A stretch of 64,000 bases of DNA, from contig CM030366.1 in the NCBI GenBank assembly GCA_017893485.1, positions 187,285,947 through 187,349,946 on the forward strand, read 5' to 3'. Below are positions 12,601 to 22,773 of the stretch, piece after piece (the stretch's first letter is position 1; every line of letters begins with the position of its first letter). The DNA is from Hemerocallis citrina. Its lineage: Eukaryota; Streptophyta; Magnoliopsida; Asparagales; Asphodelaceae. The position numbers and the translations under genes are program-made. Under the pieces are notes generated by a model. That model did no database searches, was not told the origin of the DNA, and saw nothing but the letters and a program-made list of their open reading frames with translations.

Positions 12601-15600
12601 GTTTGGGTTAAAGGGGTGTATGCTTAGTTTAAACTAGCAGATTCACGACACGTGCATTGCACGTAAAACGGCTGGTGGATATTCTCATACACAGAGGTTT
12701 CACTTGTATGCCCTATTTTTATCCCCTATTTTATACATAGGGTTGTTAAGAGGTTGGGGATTGTTATTATATACACTTAATCATTGTTAAGTGTAAATTG
12801 GAAATTGACCTATAATAGGTGGCTTATCCAAGTAAATTGAGGCGAGGCCGATAGGTTACAACAGACATGTTAAGATACTGAATAATAATACTTCATCTCA
12901 AAGCCTTTATTCCTTTTGATTGTTAGTGCTTTCAAAGTATTCTTGGATATCATGATAAGACCTCGTTAAACATATAGTTGTTGACATCGTTGAATCATAT
13001 TACAGCTATAGCCATGTAAGCATGTGTACTTTGAATAGCTTTTGTTGAATTGTTCATAACCTACAAACTTCACTCAAAGCATTCATGATCCACGGTATAT
13101 TTCAAAGCTTTCATGATCCACGGTACATTGATCCAAACTCTGTTGACAACCTCATGAAATAAGAGGGTTTTTGGCTTGAAAGTGCCTAACAGGCAATGGC
13201 AATGAGTATATGCTCATATATGAAGAAACAGACCCATAGCGTGTAACATGCATGGCGGTGCTTGGCGATTTTCTGATTCAGTAAATTTGTTGAATGTTGG
13301 AATAATATGTTTTTGAATTCTATGTATTCCATTGATTGTTGAAAGTCGAGTATCTTTTAAGTAAGCAAGGAATTCACCCGAGGGAACGGGGCCTTATATA
13401 ACTTATTAATAAGTCACTGCCTATGAATAAGAAGCCTTAGAACGACATAACACTTGATCATTCACTTGTGCAAACTCCTTCAGTGCTGCTTGTAGGCATA
13501 AATACCAGAGAACTACTCTTACCACTTTCACATATAACATGTTGTCATTACTAATTTTCATTGCTCCACATTGTAAAACACTTTGACATATGTAGACCCA
13601 AATTTCTTTCCTACTGAAATTATGGTAGTATTATTTCTACTGGGCAATTCGTTCTCACTTCTCACCCATTTTCTAACCTTTCAGGAGAGAGCTAAGAGGA
13701 AAGTTTTCAGTTGAACAGCATAGTGTGTAAAGTATTTTGGACCTAGTGTGAGCTTTTATGTATGGTTGTATAATTAAAGTTGCTAAAAACATACCCAACA
13801 CTATAGATGTATATGTTATTTTGTTTGTAATACTCAAGTGTTTTCTAACACTCTAAAACAATTATTTTGGTGCAAATGATGTGAGTGCGATGGATATATT
13901 TAATGAGTTGTAATCTTATATACTGTGAATATCTAAATATATATGTGCTTATCATGTGAGATGTATTTGAAAATGGTTTATGTACAAAGGAGAAAATATT
14001 ATAAAATACTGATGATACATTGGATTAGTGGCTCTGAGATTAAGTTGAGTAATTTTAATAACATGGTCCAGCCGATTTACTATATAATCTGGGTTCAGGG
14101 CATTACGAAGACTAATGATTGGTAACGGAAATAAGTTCAGCATTCAAAATGTTCAGCCCTTTTACATAAGAAATTATATAGTCTCTTTTCCATTACTTAA
14201 GAAATATATAGTTGCACTGACTATGTTATCAAATAATGTTAATGCAAACAAGTGCAGAACTTGTTTTCTATATTCAGGCATGTGTTCGGTTACACGTTTT
14301 AATCAGTTTGCAGTATATGTTCTCTATATTCGGATAATGGATATGTACAAAATTATATGAATACCCATATGCATACTAAGATTGTTTAAAGAATCCGTAT
14401 CGTATCTTAGTTCCGAAGGATACACGATATCCATATTAGACAAAGGACAAGAAGCACAATATCCAAGAAGGAATATACAAATGGAAAAGTACAAAAGGCT
14501 AGCATCTTACAGCTTGAAGAATCTCTAGAACACGAGGCTCTCTCATTCTCCAAGGAATATCCTTTGCAAGAGCCTGCACAAATGTTGATGAAATTTAAAT
14601 TAATTGTCCAGTGGCACTAAATATGTAGGTTACAGAGAAAATACAAGTTTATTCATTTTGTAATATGGGACTAAACTACTACCCTTATTAGTCAGAAAGT
14701 ATCCCTCCAACCTCACCCATATAAGTAGATACGTACAGGAATCATAATTGGATTTTTCACAAAAACAGAAAAGAAAAAAAAAAGACAATAATAATAATAA
14801 AACATTAATGAACATTAAGAAGGCTGAGACAGGCACCTGTCTCATTTCCTCCAGACTGATTGAACCATTTTTATCAACATCGATTGCATGAAACTGGTCT
14901 CGGAGGTCAGCCAGTTCATCTTCATTTAGAGTACTTGCTAAGGCCTGCAAAATTTATTGACACAATTCATACAGTTCAATTAAGAGGTAAAGAGGAGAAA
15001 ATGAATGGAATACTTACCCTAAGTGCAAATTGTTTTAAACGGCTATACTTCACAAACCGGCGCATGTTGGATAGAACAGATATATCTACGGGGATCTCCG
15101 ATGCATCTCCGCCTTCCCTCACCCATGGGTGTGCTGCAAATTAGAGTTATCATCAGAATCTTCTCAGATTGCAAACTAATAGGACAAACATATAGTGGAG
15201 AGAGAGCATTTCCTAATAACATCCTCACAATCTTTCAACATGCAATTCATACACCGGACCAACATGTGATGCAGAACGTATTGATTAGAACCTTGGTAAT
15301 GATGGAGACCTAATAAGCTAAGCAATATCATAGGGAATCTAGAAATATCTAGTATCTCTTTATTTGATTAGTTATATGTAACAGAGAGCAAAGATATTTA
15401 ATTTCATTCGTTTTTAAATTTTATTCCTAATTTGTGTTTTTTTGGCAAGTTAGGTTTTCTACTTGTCTCCAACTTGGGAAGCAAGTTTTCTAAGCCTATT
15501 TAAAGGCTAGGTAAGCATCGTAGATAACAGTTTTGAGTGTTCTCTTCCCTCTAGTTCTTTAGTTCTTTTCTTCTTCTTCTACCTTCACGCCATCAGCGTA

Positions 15601-18600
15601 CCACAAAAATGAGCATATAAGACTGATAGTGTGCATATCTTTTAGTATGCTTTATCATACCTTCACTTTTGACAAAGTAAAATGGAGGAAAACACAATAC
15701 ATACACAAAGCTTGAGCGGCGGTGAATCTAGTCCGCGGATCTTTAACTAATAACTTCTGAACAAAGTCTTTGGCACTAGCGCTTATGCTTGGCCAAGGCT
15801 TCCGTCGGAAATCAGGCTTGTTCTTCAGTACCTGCAAACGCAGCATCACATTAAAAAAACCTAATTATAGTTGCAAGGAAACTAAATTGGTTCAGTCATC
15901 CTAACAAATCATGAGATTTTCTGCAGTTTAATAACATCAACTAACTACAAGAAATGACTAAATTACAACTAGGGAAACTTGTACACTTTCAAATCGAAGT
16001 GGATGAGTGCAAATTGTTCTGAGGAAAAGGTAGGAGACCAACTTCTGTTCCACTGAGAAGCAAAGAATGCCTTGTTGAAAAAACCTAAAGCATTGTAGTT
16101 TCTACATGTTTACCAATACATCATGTATACAAATATGCTAAAGATAAACAATCAGAGTGTACAAATATGCTAAAGATAAATATACCTCGCACAAATTATA
16201 ATCATTCAATTATTTTGAATATATTTTTAGTTCATAGAACAATTAATTCAATTTGATAATTTGTAATCAATTCTTATATATCCAATTAATTTTCTCAAAT
16301 TATTAAATAAACTGTCATGTTTAGCAGTTCAATATATAGATATCTTGCACACATGAGAAAAAACCAATGTATTTATTAGATTTTCTAAATATTATGTTAA
16401 TAAAAGGTAAAACTATGTTCTAATTCACTAAAGTTCACTCGATACTTGATTTCTATAAAATGTTGAGTAAAACAAGGGTACTTCTGCAAAATAATTTTAA
16501 AAAACACAAGGATACATAGTAAGCATGCAAAAGGCAAGGAGAAATATGTAATATCATATAAACAGATTATATGCTAAAATCCCTTTAATATGCATTCTCA
16601 ATTCATTCTTCATATATGAGAGACGGTAAGAATGATTGGAAAATTGACTAGTCCTATTCAAACAGTTCAAAATTATGCCGTAGCTTCTTGCTTGGGAAAG
16701 CTAGAGAGTCTAGCACACATATCCTACAAGGATTTTGATTACTTAAATAAAGAAGGCAAAAGAAAATGGCATAGAAAGTGAGACTCATATGGTTATTGGA
16801 CAGCCGCACATGCAAGGGAAGTGGAACAGGCCTAGGCAGAAGTGCAAGCAACCTCCAATAAAACGATTAACAGATATTGTACAAATGATCGTTAGATTAA
16901 TTAAAGGATCTATGGTCGGTAACTTCGTCCCACTATTCATTTCTAAAATTCACAGAATTCCAGGCACATAATCATTATTAAGAACAAACAATTCACTATT
17001 CATGGTGACTTGTGATGTTGACTGATACTTTGATAGCATGGCACCACCGGAAATAGGATTGAGACACGTGATTAATTTGGTCAATCCAGAATTTTAAATA
17101 TAGAAAGGACTCGTTTCGAACAATCTAAAAGGAAAGGATATATGATAATGGAAGATAACACAAATTAGAGATAGAAAACAAAATAGCAGATATGAATATC
17201 TCACAAAAATTATAAAGGACATTACCTCCTTAAATATTCCATCCTCAGTTTTATCCCAAAAAGGTCGCCTTCCACAAAGCAAAATATAAGTAATCACACC
17301 TATGCTCCAAACATCTGACTCCGGCCCAGACTTGCGTTTTAGCACTTCTGGAGCAACGTAATAAGCACTGCCAACTATGTCATGAAATTTCTTGTCTGCA
17401 TAAGACGTCAATTGAGTTCAGCACAAACCAGTCCCTTGGTATTTCTGTATAAAATAATTTCACTATTCGTCAAATAAAAAAGATCTACTTTTTTCTGCAC
17501 GTACCTGGCCTGATAAAATCTGAGAGGCCAAAATCTGTTGCCTTAAGGGGAGAGTCATCTTTTGTGGATTTAAAAAGGAAGTTCTGTGGAGGAGATGTAT
17601 ATTCAGAAATATAAACTCAGACAAAACCAATTTCCTAACTTTATAGCGGCACTAACTCTTACCTCAGGCTTCATATCACGGTGAACTAGACCATGCAAAT
17701 GGCACTCAGCAGCAACTTTGAGCATCTGCCGGACTACTATTGCTGCATCTTTTTCAGTATATCGACTATCCTTTCTGATAAGAAAATAGCAACATGATCA
17801 ATTAGAGGTGCTTCAACTTCTATATATGTTGTTGGAATTTTTAAAAATATAAAATAAATATAAAATTCATAACGAACAACCTAAATTTTACATTTTCTTC
17901 AGTTAGGATACATGAAGTCAATAGTCAAAGAACAAAAATATTACTTTATCACAGGTTGGGAGGAATTTTCAGTTGATCCTTAAGTCGTTATTCATTTGAT
18001 TATTCATACCAAAGTATGCCAGCATCCATTCATTTGTCATTATATTAAGGAAGTGCTCATAGGGAATTAAAGATTTAAAGTGTCATTATGCAAAGTTGAA
18101 TTTTTTCACTTCCCCTTCATACTACTCTGAAAATTTATATACATAGGCCAAAAATACATTTTCGAGAAAATTGAATATCATTCGAAAGTAAGTACAATAT
18201 CCCCTATCTATTTTTTTCTCTCCCTTATTCCTGTACAATGATCATTATAGTAGTCTGCACATCAAAAGGTCAATATCTGCATAAAAGGCCAGAATACTTC
18301 CTAAGAGCCAGCTTGCAGCTTAGCATGCCTCATTTCCCAGGTTTGGATATTCGATTTTTTCTCCTTAATAACAATGAACTATATGCTTCCAACATATATC
18401 AAATCTCAATTATAAAACGTCTAACAATGAGAACTAACAATAGAAAAATGTCATGAAATGCACTATCCAGGACTGAAGAAAGACAAGACACTAGAAATCA
18501 TTGCATCAAAGATATGGTAGCCTTATTCGAATAACTGAACCAATAAAAGAACATGTGATGACATGTAACACCCTGGTAGCACTGTACAGTACATGAGGGT

Positions 18601-19168
18601 GCGTATTTGGTTTCCAGATTGCTCTCGTAGTTGCATCCGGTTCCCCACGGCCCCACCACAAGGCTAAAGTCTCATCTAAAACTGCCAAGAACTGAAGGTA
18701 ACCTACTCCATCCCTTGTCCTATCCGATGTTGGACCACTCCATCCCTTCTCCTAGCCGATGTTGGACTAATGTCACTTCTACTTGAGGTTGGGCTTATTA
18801 GGCTTCAGCTTTGACCATGGGTATCACTCTCCTCCTTAGGGACTTTGCATCCTCGTTAAGTTCAGGTATAGTATGTGCCCATGCAGTTCCCACGCCCGCG
18901 CGCGCACACACACACTTCTCATTAGGGACTTTGCATCCTCGTTTACTTCGGGTATGGTATGTGCCCATGCACTTCCCTTTCTAGCCGATGTGGGTATGTC
19001 CACATGGTGCCACTACCCTGACCTATATGTCAGCATACTGTCCACACACACGCACACACACTCCTCGTTGTTAAGTTCGGGTACAGTATGTTCCCATGCA
19101 CTTCCCTTTCTAGCCAATGTGGGGCTATCCACATGGTGCCACTACCCTGACCTATTTGTCATACTGTC

Positions 19169-19225
<57 letters not shown>

Positions 19226-20863
19226 CCTAAGGGACTTTGCATCCTCGTTAAGTTAAGGTATAGTATGTGCCCATGCACTTCCCTTTCTACCCAATGTGGG
19301 TCTGTCCACATGGTGCCACTACCCTGACCTATCTGTCAGCATACTGTCGTACTCTACCAATGTGTACACCCACTGTGACTCCACCATCCACCATCAGGAT
19401 CGAAAATCGTACCACTTTGTAGCACGTTACAGTACATGACGGTGCATATTCGGTTCTAGACCGCTTCCATAGTTGCGGTCCAGTTCCACAAGGTCCCACC
19501 ATAGGGTTGCTTTACCTAAAACTAGCTAGTATCGAAGGCATCCTAGGGTCCTTAACTTTATTATATATATACCACTCCATATCTACTCCTATCCGATGTG
19601 CGACTGATCTCACTTTTACTTGAGCTTGGGCTTAACCATGTGTATTACATGACACCAAGTGAATTGTGTATCAATGATTCAGGAAACAAAAGGAAACTTC
19701 TAATGCATGACATGTAAGAAAGTAGTCTTACTTGGCTAGTATGCGATCCAGTAGTTCTCCCCCCTCACATAACCTGTTATAAAAATACGAAGAAGAAATC
19801 CAAAAGAAGTTTGCATAAGTGCAGATTTTGCAATAGAAACACACAAAAATAAACAAATGGAAGTTCTGCGATACTAATACGAAGTTAAAAGACACATGGA
19901 AGTATAATCTATTCAATGAAGTAAATGAAAAACACAACAAACAAATAACAGTATACACTAGTCCTATAGAAAATTCAAAATGTGATTTATTTACAGTATT
20001 GACAACTATCGGACACTGATCAATGAAGCAGTCCTGCATAGTTCACAGAAATCGTATGCTATGAGATCCATTTTTTTTGTGTGTGTGTGTGTGTGTTGTG
20101 CCACAATCAAACATGACATTAAGATCTTAGTACTGAAACAAAATTAAATATCCAATGCTTTGCTATTAACACAGGAAAATTCGTTTAAATCTAGTCTAGA
20201 ATAGGAAGAAAAGCGACAAGAGAACTTACTCCATAACTATATATACAAAAGAATCGTCTTCAAACGCATTATGGAAGTTAACGACATTTTCATGGCCTTT
20301 CAGTGCAGCAAGAATTTTCACTTCCCGCTTGACATCCTCAACAGCAATAGGAAGGACCATCTGCAACGAAAAGGAAAAAAGCAAGTGTATGAGAAACATA
20401 GAATCTAGATTGGATCTTAAGTTAACTCTATGATTATGAAATATTAAAAAAACCAAAACCCAAAAAAATAGAATTAGAAAACTATGACCTTATTCTTGTC
20501 AATCCGTTTGACGGCGACTCGATCCCCGGTTTCTTTATCAGTGGCCACAAAGGTGTATCCAAACTGGCCATGGCCCAGCAATTTCCCAATCGAATATTTG
20601 CTCTCGAAATCCTTTGCGTACCCGAAATCAGTCCTCTTTCCAATCGGAACAGATCCACTCGATTTCTTCTTGTTCTGACTACTGCGAGGTTGGTTGTTCT
20701 GGTGCGGCGGTGAATTGTTCTTCTCCCTCGGCTTTTTCTGCTGCTGCTGCTGCTGCTGCTGCTGTTGTTGAGGTTGAGGGAGATTCTGATTGTTCTTGTT
20801 ATTGAATTTGTTGCTGCTGCTTGATCCGCTGATTTTGCTTGCAGATGAGAAACAGAGACCCAT
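4778..20863 (-). CDS. CPK16/18-like: Calcium-dependent protein kinase, CPK16/18/28 clade (subgroup IV), 12 exons, 548 aa
   Basis: Ca2+-activated Ser/Thr kinase, probably at membranes. Exons: 20863-20489, 20360-20230, 19773-19732, 17774-17663, 17583-17505, 17395-17226, 15831-15705, 15133-15018, 14944-14837, 14573-14511, 7408-7235, 4927-4778. All introns are GT-AG and the sum is 1647 nt, in frame. The N-terminus MGLCFSS offers Gly2 for myristoylation and Cys4 for palmitoylation; 11 Gln follow at residues 32-42. Kinase domain about 90-350: GHGQFG 97-102, Lys119, HRD 214-216, DFG 237-239, APE 261-263. An autoinhibitory junction about 351-385 precedes four EF-hand loops at 406-417, 443-454, 485-496 and 515-526, each with Asp at position 1 and Glu at position 12. 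The MGLCFSSA start and the [14 protein letters not shown] junction resemble Arabidopsis CPK16/CPK18 more than CPK28. Twelve exons also fit subgroup IV as I know it. Clade certain, exact orthology not. No disabling change is seen. Introns 3, 10 and 11 are swollen by repeats. Confidence 0.96.
5355..6476. mobile_element. Long-TIR DNA element (Mutator-like / foldback type), non-autonomous, in kinase intron 11
   Basis: The first ~85 bp (from ggttaaattttagt) pair with the last ~85 bp (…agtgaaatctaccc), including the shared core around 'TTTGAYGC' and 'AAGTAA'. The ends are flanked by aaactctt(t/a), 5346-5354 and 6477-6485, an 8/9-bp target duplication typical of Mutator-like elements. The 1122-bp body is C-rich, contains a C16-like run near 6063-6078 and no transposase. 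The terminal sequence resembles the element at 10873-12492 in intron 10. Confidence 0.75.
6545..6910. mobile_element. Foldback MITE with ~110-bp inverted arms, kinase intron 11
   Basis: The arm at about 6555-6672 (cacccctcaactaattt … gcgacttgcatgtgac) is largely complementary to about 6785-6893 (gtcacatgcaattcacgtgac … ttagttgagggggtg), leaving a ~110-bp loop. There is no coding capacity. The outermost ends and the TSD are not resolved, so superfamily is left open. Confidence 0.65.
7409..8559. other. Kinase intron 10, proximal part: no recognisable element
   Basis: AT-rich intronic DNA with no inverted repeats, LTR ends or conserved frames that I can recognise. Confidence 0.5.
8560..9022 (+). 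pseudogene. Ty3/gypsy pol 3'-end relic (integrase C-terminal region)
   Basis: A plus-strand frame reads [16 protein letters not shown] from about 8638, the conserved integrase C-terminal motif of plant gypsy elements. After a frameshift it continues as [18 protein letters not shown]. Further on, a WE dipeptide from the chromodomain-like tail and an FRGRI-like terminus can be read near 8930-9010. Several frameshifts and stops are present and no LTRs flank it. It is an old fragment in intron 10, antisense to the kinase gene. Confidence 0.75.
9376..10084. mobile_element. hAT-like MITE with 8-bp TSD, kinase intron 10
   Basis: Ends ctaagggtggcaa … ttgtcaccccc form short TIRs of the plant hAT type. 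They are flanked by actcatgt (9368-9375) and actcatgc (10085-10092), a 7/8 target duplication. The subterminal regions are rich in 'ggatcc' and 'atccgat' words in both orientations, as in hAT transposase-binding regions. The interior holds a (TA)n tract and no coding sequence. Confidence 0.8.
9555..9611. repeat. (TA)n microsatellite inside the hAT MITE
   Basis: Uninterrupted TA dinucleotides for about 57 bp, ending in a short CA tract. Confidence 0.95.
10240..10553 (-). mobile_element. TRIM retrotransposon with 76-bp LTRs, kinase intron 10
   Basis: Two direct repeats of 76 bp (10240-10315 and 10478-10553) begin TGTGAAAGTC and end ATTCTAACA, the TG…CA boundaries of LTRs; they differ at only a few positions. 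On the minus strand the right repeat is followed immediately by TAGTATCGGAGC, 10/12 to the initiator-tRNA-Met primer-binding site TGGTATCAGAGC. A purine-rich stretch (cctgaggtggcg) precedes the other repeat. Flanks gttga (10235-10239) and ggtga (10554-10558) match 4/5. The whole element is 314 bp with a 162-bp non-coding interior. TRIMs depend on enzymes of other elements. Confidence 0.78.
10873..12492. mobile_element. Long-TIR Mutator-like non-autonomous element, 1620 bp, kinase intron 10
   Basis: The left terminus ggataaatttcacttaacc… is mirrored over about 100 bp by the right terminus (…ggttaagtgaaatctatcc). The inner TIR includes 'gggtttcctgtcaaagcccc' on both sides with few mismatches. 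TSDs taattataa (10864-10872) and taattatat (12493-12501) match 8/9. The interior is pyrimidine-rich at left and purine-rich at right, so it yields long Pro/Ser-rich spurious frames; no transposase is seen. It shares its TIR design with the element at 5355-6476. Confidence 0.85.
12635..12665 (-). other. Helitron 3'-terminus-like hairpin
   Basis: a|CTAG followed by acgtgcattgcacgt reads on the minus strand as hairpin–CTAG|T, the 3' end of plant Helitrons. No matching 5' end was found nearby, so this may be a relic. Confidence 0.45.
12666..14510. other. Kinase intron 10, distal part: nothing recognised
   Basis: AT-rich sequence with a small local duplication (cattcatgatccacggta near 13080 and 13105). 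I see no element ends, conserved frames or RNA genes. Confidence 0.5.
15134..15704. other. Kinase intron 7, possible old LTR piece
   Basis: The segment around 15330-15600 (tctagaaatatctagtatctc … aagcctatttaaaggctaggtaagc … cttcttcttctacc) has the texture of a copia LTR with a TATA-like tattTAAAggc and a downstream CT-rich leader. I could not define TG…CA ends or a TSD, so this is only a suggestion. Confidence 0.25.
15832..17225. other. Kinase intron 6, nothing recognised
   Basis: A 1394-bp AT-rich intron. The word 'acaaatatgctaaagataaa' is duplicated near 16130 and 16160. No element ends found. Confidence 0.5.
18560..19640. repeat. Direct-repeat block with internal tandem repeats, kinase intron 3
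   Basis: Two diverged ~240-bp direct repeats (about 18562-18805 and 19407-19640; shared words tagcac-gta/tacagtacatga, ccatagttgc and acttgagSttgggctta) bracket four diverged copies of a unit. That unit starts gggactttgcatcctcgtt, continues with tatgtgcccatgcacttccc and ends in tccacatggtgccactaccctg; copies start near 18838, 18925, 19064 and 19228. GC content is higher than in the rest of the intron. It could be a defective LTR-like element or an expanded intronic satellite; I cannot decide. Confidence 0.6.
19171..19223. repeat. (CT)n microsatellite in the intron 3 repeat block
   Basis: About 26 uninterrupted CT units between the third and fourth tandem copies. Confidence 0.95.
19774..20229. 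other. Kinase intron 2, with a (GT)n tract
   Basis: A 456-bp intron. It contains (TG)9-like repeats at about 20079-20095 and nothing else recognisable. Confidence 0.6.
20738..20770 (-). repeat. CAG/CAA polyglutamine tract in kinase exon 1
   Basis: Two CAA and nine CAG codons on the coding strand encode 11 consecutive Gln (residues 32-42) in the variable N-terminal domain. As a coding trinucleotide repeat it may vary in length between alleles. Confidence 0.95.
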
Positions 20864-21523
20864 ATTTCTGTGTGTGTGTGTGTGTGAGATTGTTGAAATT
20901 TGATGGTTTGAAAGTTGGAGAGATGATTGATTACCATCAATTTAATGGATTGTGTTCCTTTGGACTTTTTGAACCTGAGACATAGGGGTTGAGAAAGAGA
21001 GAGGAAGGAAGAGTGAAAGGGAAATGGTCAAAGAACGAGGCTTTTTCTTTTTCCTTTATTTTCTTTTTTTATTTTTTATTTTTTGATTCTTTTTTTTTAG
21101 TTTTTTTGATTCTTTTAAAAAAAAAATTGTTGTTGTTGGGATTTTTGAAAGATAATAAAAAGAGGGAGCAAATGTTTTTGAAAGGTTAGCCAATCAAACC
21201 ACCTTCTCCCACTTTTTCTTTTTCTATTTGATCTCCAATGATGTTTTGGTTTGGGTAATTGGGGAAGGAGGAATTAGGGAAGAACAATTGAATGTTCCCA
21301 GAAGGGTTTTTTTTTTTTTTTTTTTTCCTTCTCCTTTTCCTTCCCAAAATCTTACTTGGTTGTTCATTTGGCATTATTTGGATTCGTTTCTATTCTGAAT
21401 TGGTTACTTTTTCTTTTTTAAGGTATACTTTTTTTGGAGTAAAGACGTGTAATTTATGTGCATATAGGCATAATAACTAGAATCCTGTTTGGATACAAAT
21501 ACATGATATCTATATGTTATTTT
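20864..21523 (-). promoter_or_regulatory. 5' leader and upstream region of the kinase gene
   Basis: On the gene's strand the 5' UTR begins upstream of a (CA)n tract (about 20871-20885) that lies within 8-25 bp of the start codon. Further up are GA/CT-rich and T/A homopolymer tracts (21040-21125, 21307-21326). No distinct TATA box could be fixed, so the transcription start is not assigned. A 5'-truncated LINE tail closes the region at 21541. Confidence 0.4.
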
Positions 21524-21540
21524 TAAATGGAATAGAGGTT

Positions 21541-21967
21541 GTTTTTATTTTATTTTTTTGTTTTTTTGGATAAAAGATAACCCACGTCATCGCTTCATTA
21601 ATGATAAATAATGAAACAAAGTAGTATCAAAATACAGTCAAAAGAAGGAGCACAAAGCTCCCAATATCATCAGCCTACCCCTCCACTAGATACGAAACAC
21701 AAAATAATCAGTCTATTACATTCATTAGATAAAAGCATAAAAGTAAGGTGACCGCCACTAAGCCTGCCCGCTCATCTTCATCTTCTTCTTTTCACCAGCG
21801 TAACCTGCCCAATCATGGATGAGAAGAAAAGTTTTATGCATTGAAATTGAGAATGAACATGAGTGATTGCGAAAGCATAAAAGTCATTCCGATCTAGCCA
21901 TAGGTTCCACTCTGTTGCTGCTACCGCTATGTCCCAAGCCTATCTATTCTCTATCCTAATTAGGTTA
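21541..21967 (-). mobile_element. 5'-truncated LINE tail with 17-bp TSD
   Basis: A T-rich start (poly(A) tail on the minus strand) is followed by the LINE 3'-end word cattaatgataaataatgaaac and a stretch homologous to 23040-23220 of the neighbouring LINE. It is flanked by perfect 17-bp direct repeats taaatggaatagaggtt at 21524-21540 and 21968-21984, proof of target-primed insertion. About 427 bp; no intact coding. Confidence 0.9.
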
Positions 21968-22158
21968 TAAATGGAATAGAGGTTTGCTACCTATATATTG
22001 CATACTTCTATTTTTACTAAAAAAGGAAATTTGGTTTAATTGGAGTTTAGATGTATACCATAATCTACGTGTTATCTTAACTTTAGTTTGGAGAAAAAAA
22101 AAAGGTAGCATATCTTCAAAATATGATTCTGATGGACTAAAATTTAGATACCTACAGG

Positions 22159-22726
22159 TAAGGGTGGCAATTGGCCCCGAACCCGACTTGTGCCTACCTA
22201 GGTCCAACCCGATAATTAGTTGACTTGGGCTAATAATTCTCATTTCGGGCAGGCCTCGGGCTCTATTTTTTAGATCCGAGAAAAATTTGAGCCGGGCTCG
22301 GACCCAAATCAAAATTTTATATGTATATGTGTATGTTGTCGTATACATCATGTATATTTATGTATGTTTTTTTTAAAGAGAATATTTATGTAAGTAAGTT
22401 GAAATGAGTGTTAAAATTTATGGATAAAGAAATAGTGCATTGTCTATATAAAATTAAATGAAAATAGACAAATTAGATGTTAATTACTCTAAAGTTTATA
22501 GTACTCCTATTATTGTTATTTTTTTATCGTATATTATTCTTAATATGATTTTATTTAATGGGAAAGTTGTATATTAGAATATGCACAAGTAGTTTGGGTC
22601 GGGCTCGGGTCTAACTTTTTAAGCCCGAAGAAAAATCAGGTTAGGTTCGGGCCTATATTTTCAACTTCGGGCTCGGGCCCTGGGCCTAGATGGGTTTGGC
22701 CCAAACCCGGCCCGCTGCTAGCCCTA
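22159..22726. mobile_element. hAT-like MITE, perfect 8-bp TSD
   Basis: Termini taagggtggcaattggcc and ggcccgctgctagccctA-type form imperfect TIRs. They are flanked by cctacagg at 22151-22158 and 22727-22734, a perfect 8-bp duplication. Subterminal regions carry 'cgggc' and 'gcccg' motifs in opposite orientations. AT-rich core, no coding sequence. Confidence 0.9.
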
Positions 22727-22773
22727 CCTACAGGTAAACAGGGTCACTTTTACTAACCATGTCAAATACAATA

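Noticed and set aside
14630..17411. Kinase exons as separate truncated pseudogene pieces
   Set aside because: Canonical splice sites join them in phase into one full-length protein.
18873..19256. 127-residue frame with a Ser-Leu run
   Set aside because: Product of the (CT)n microsatellite and tandem repeats in an intron, antisense to the gene.
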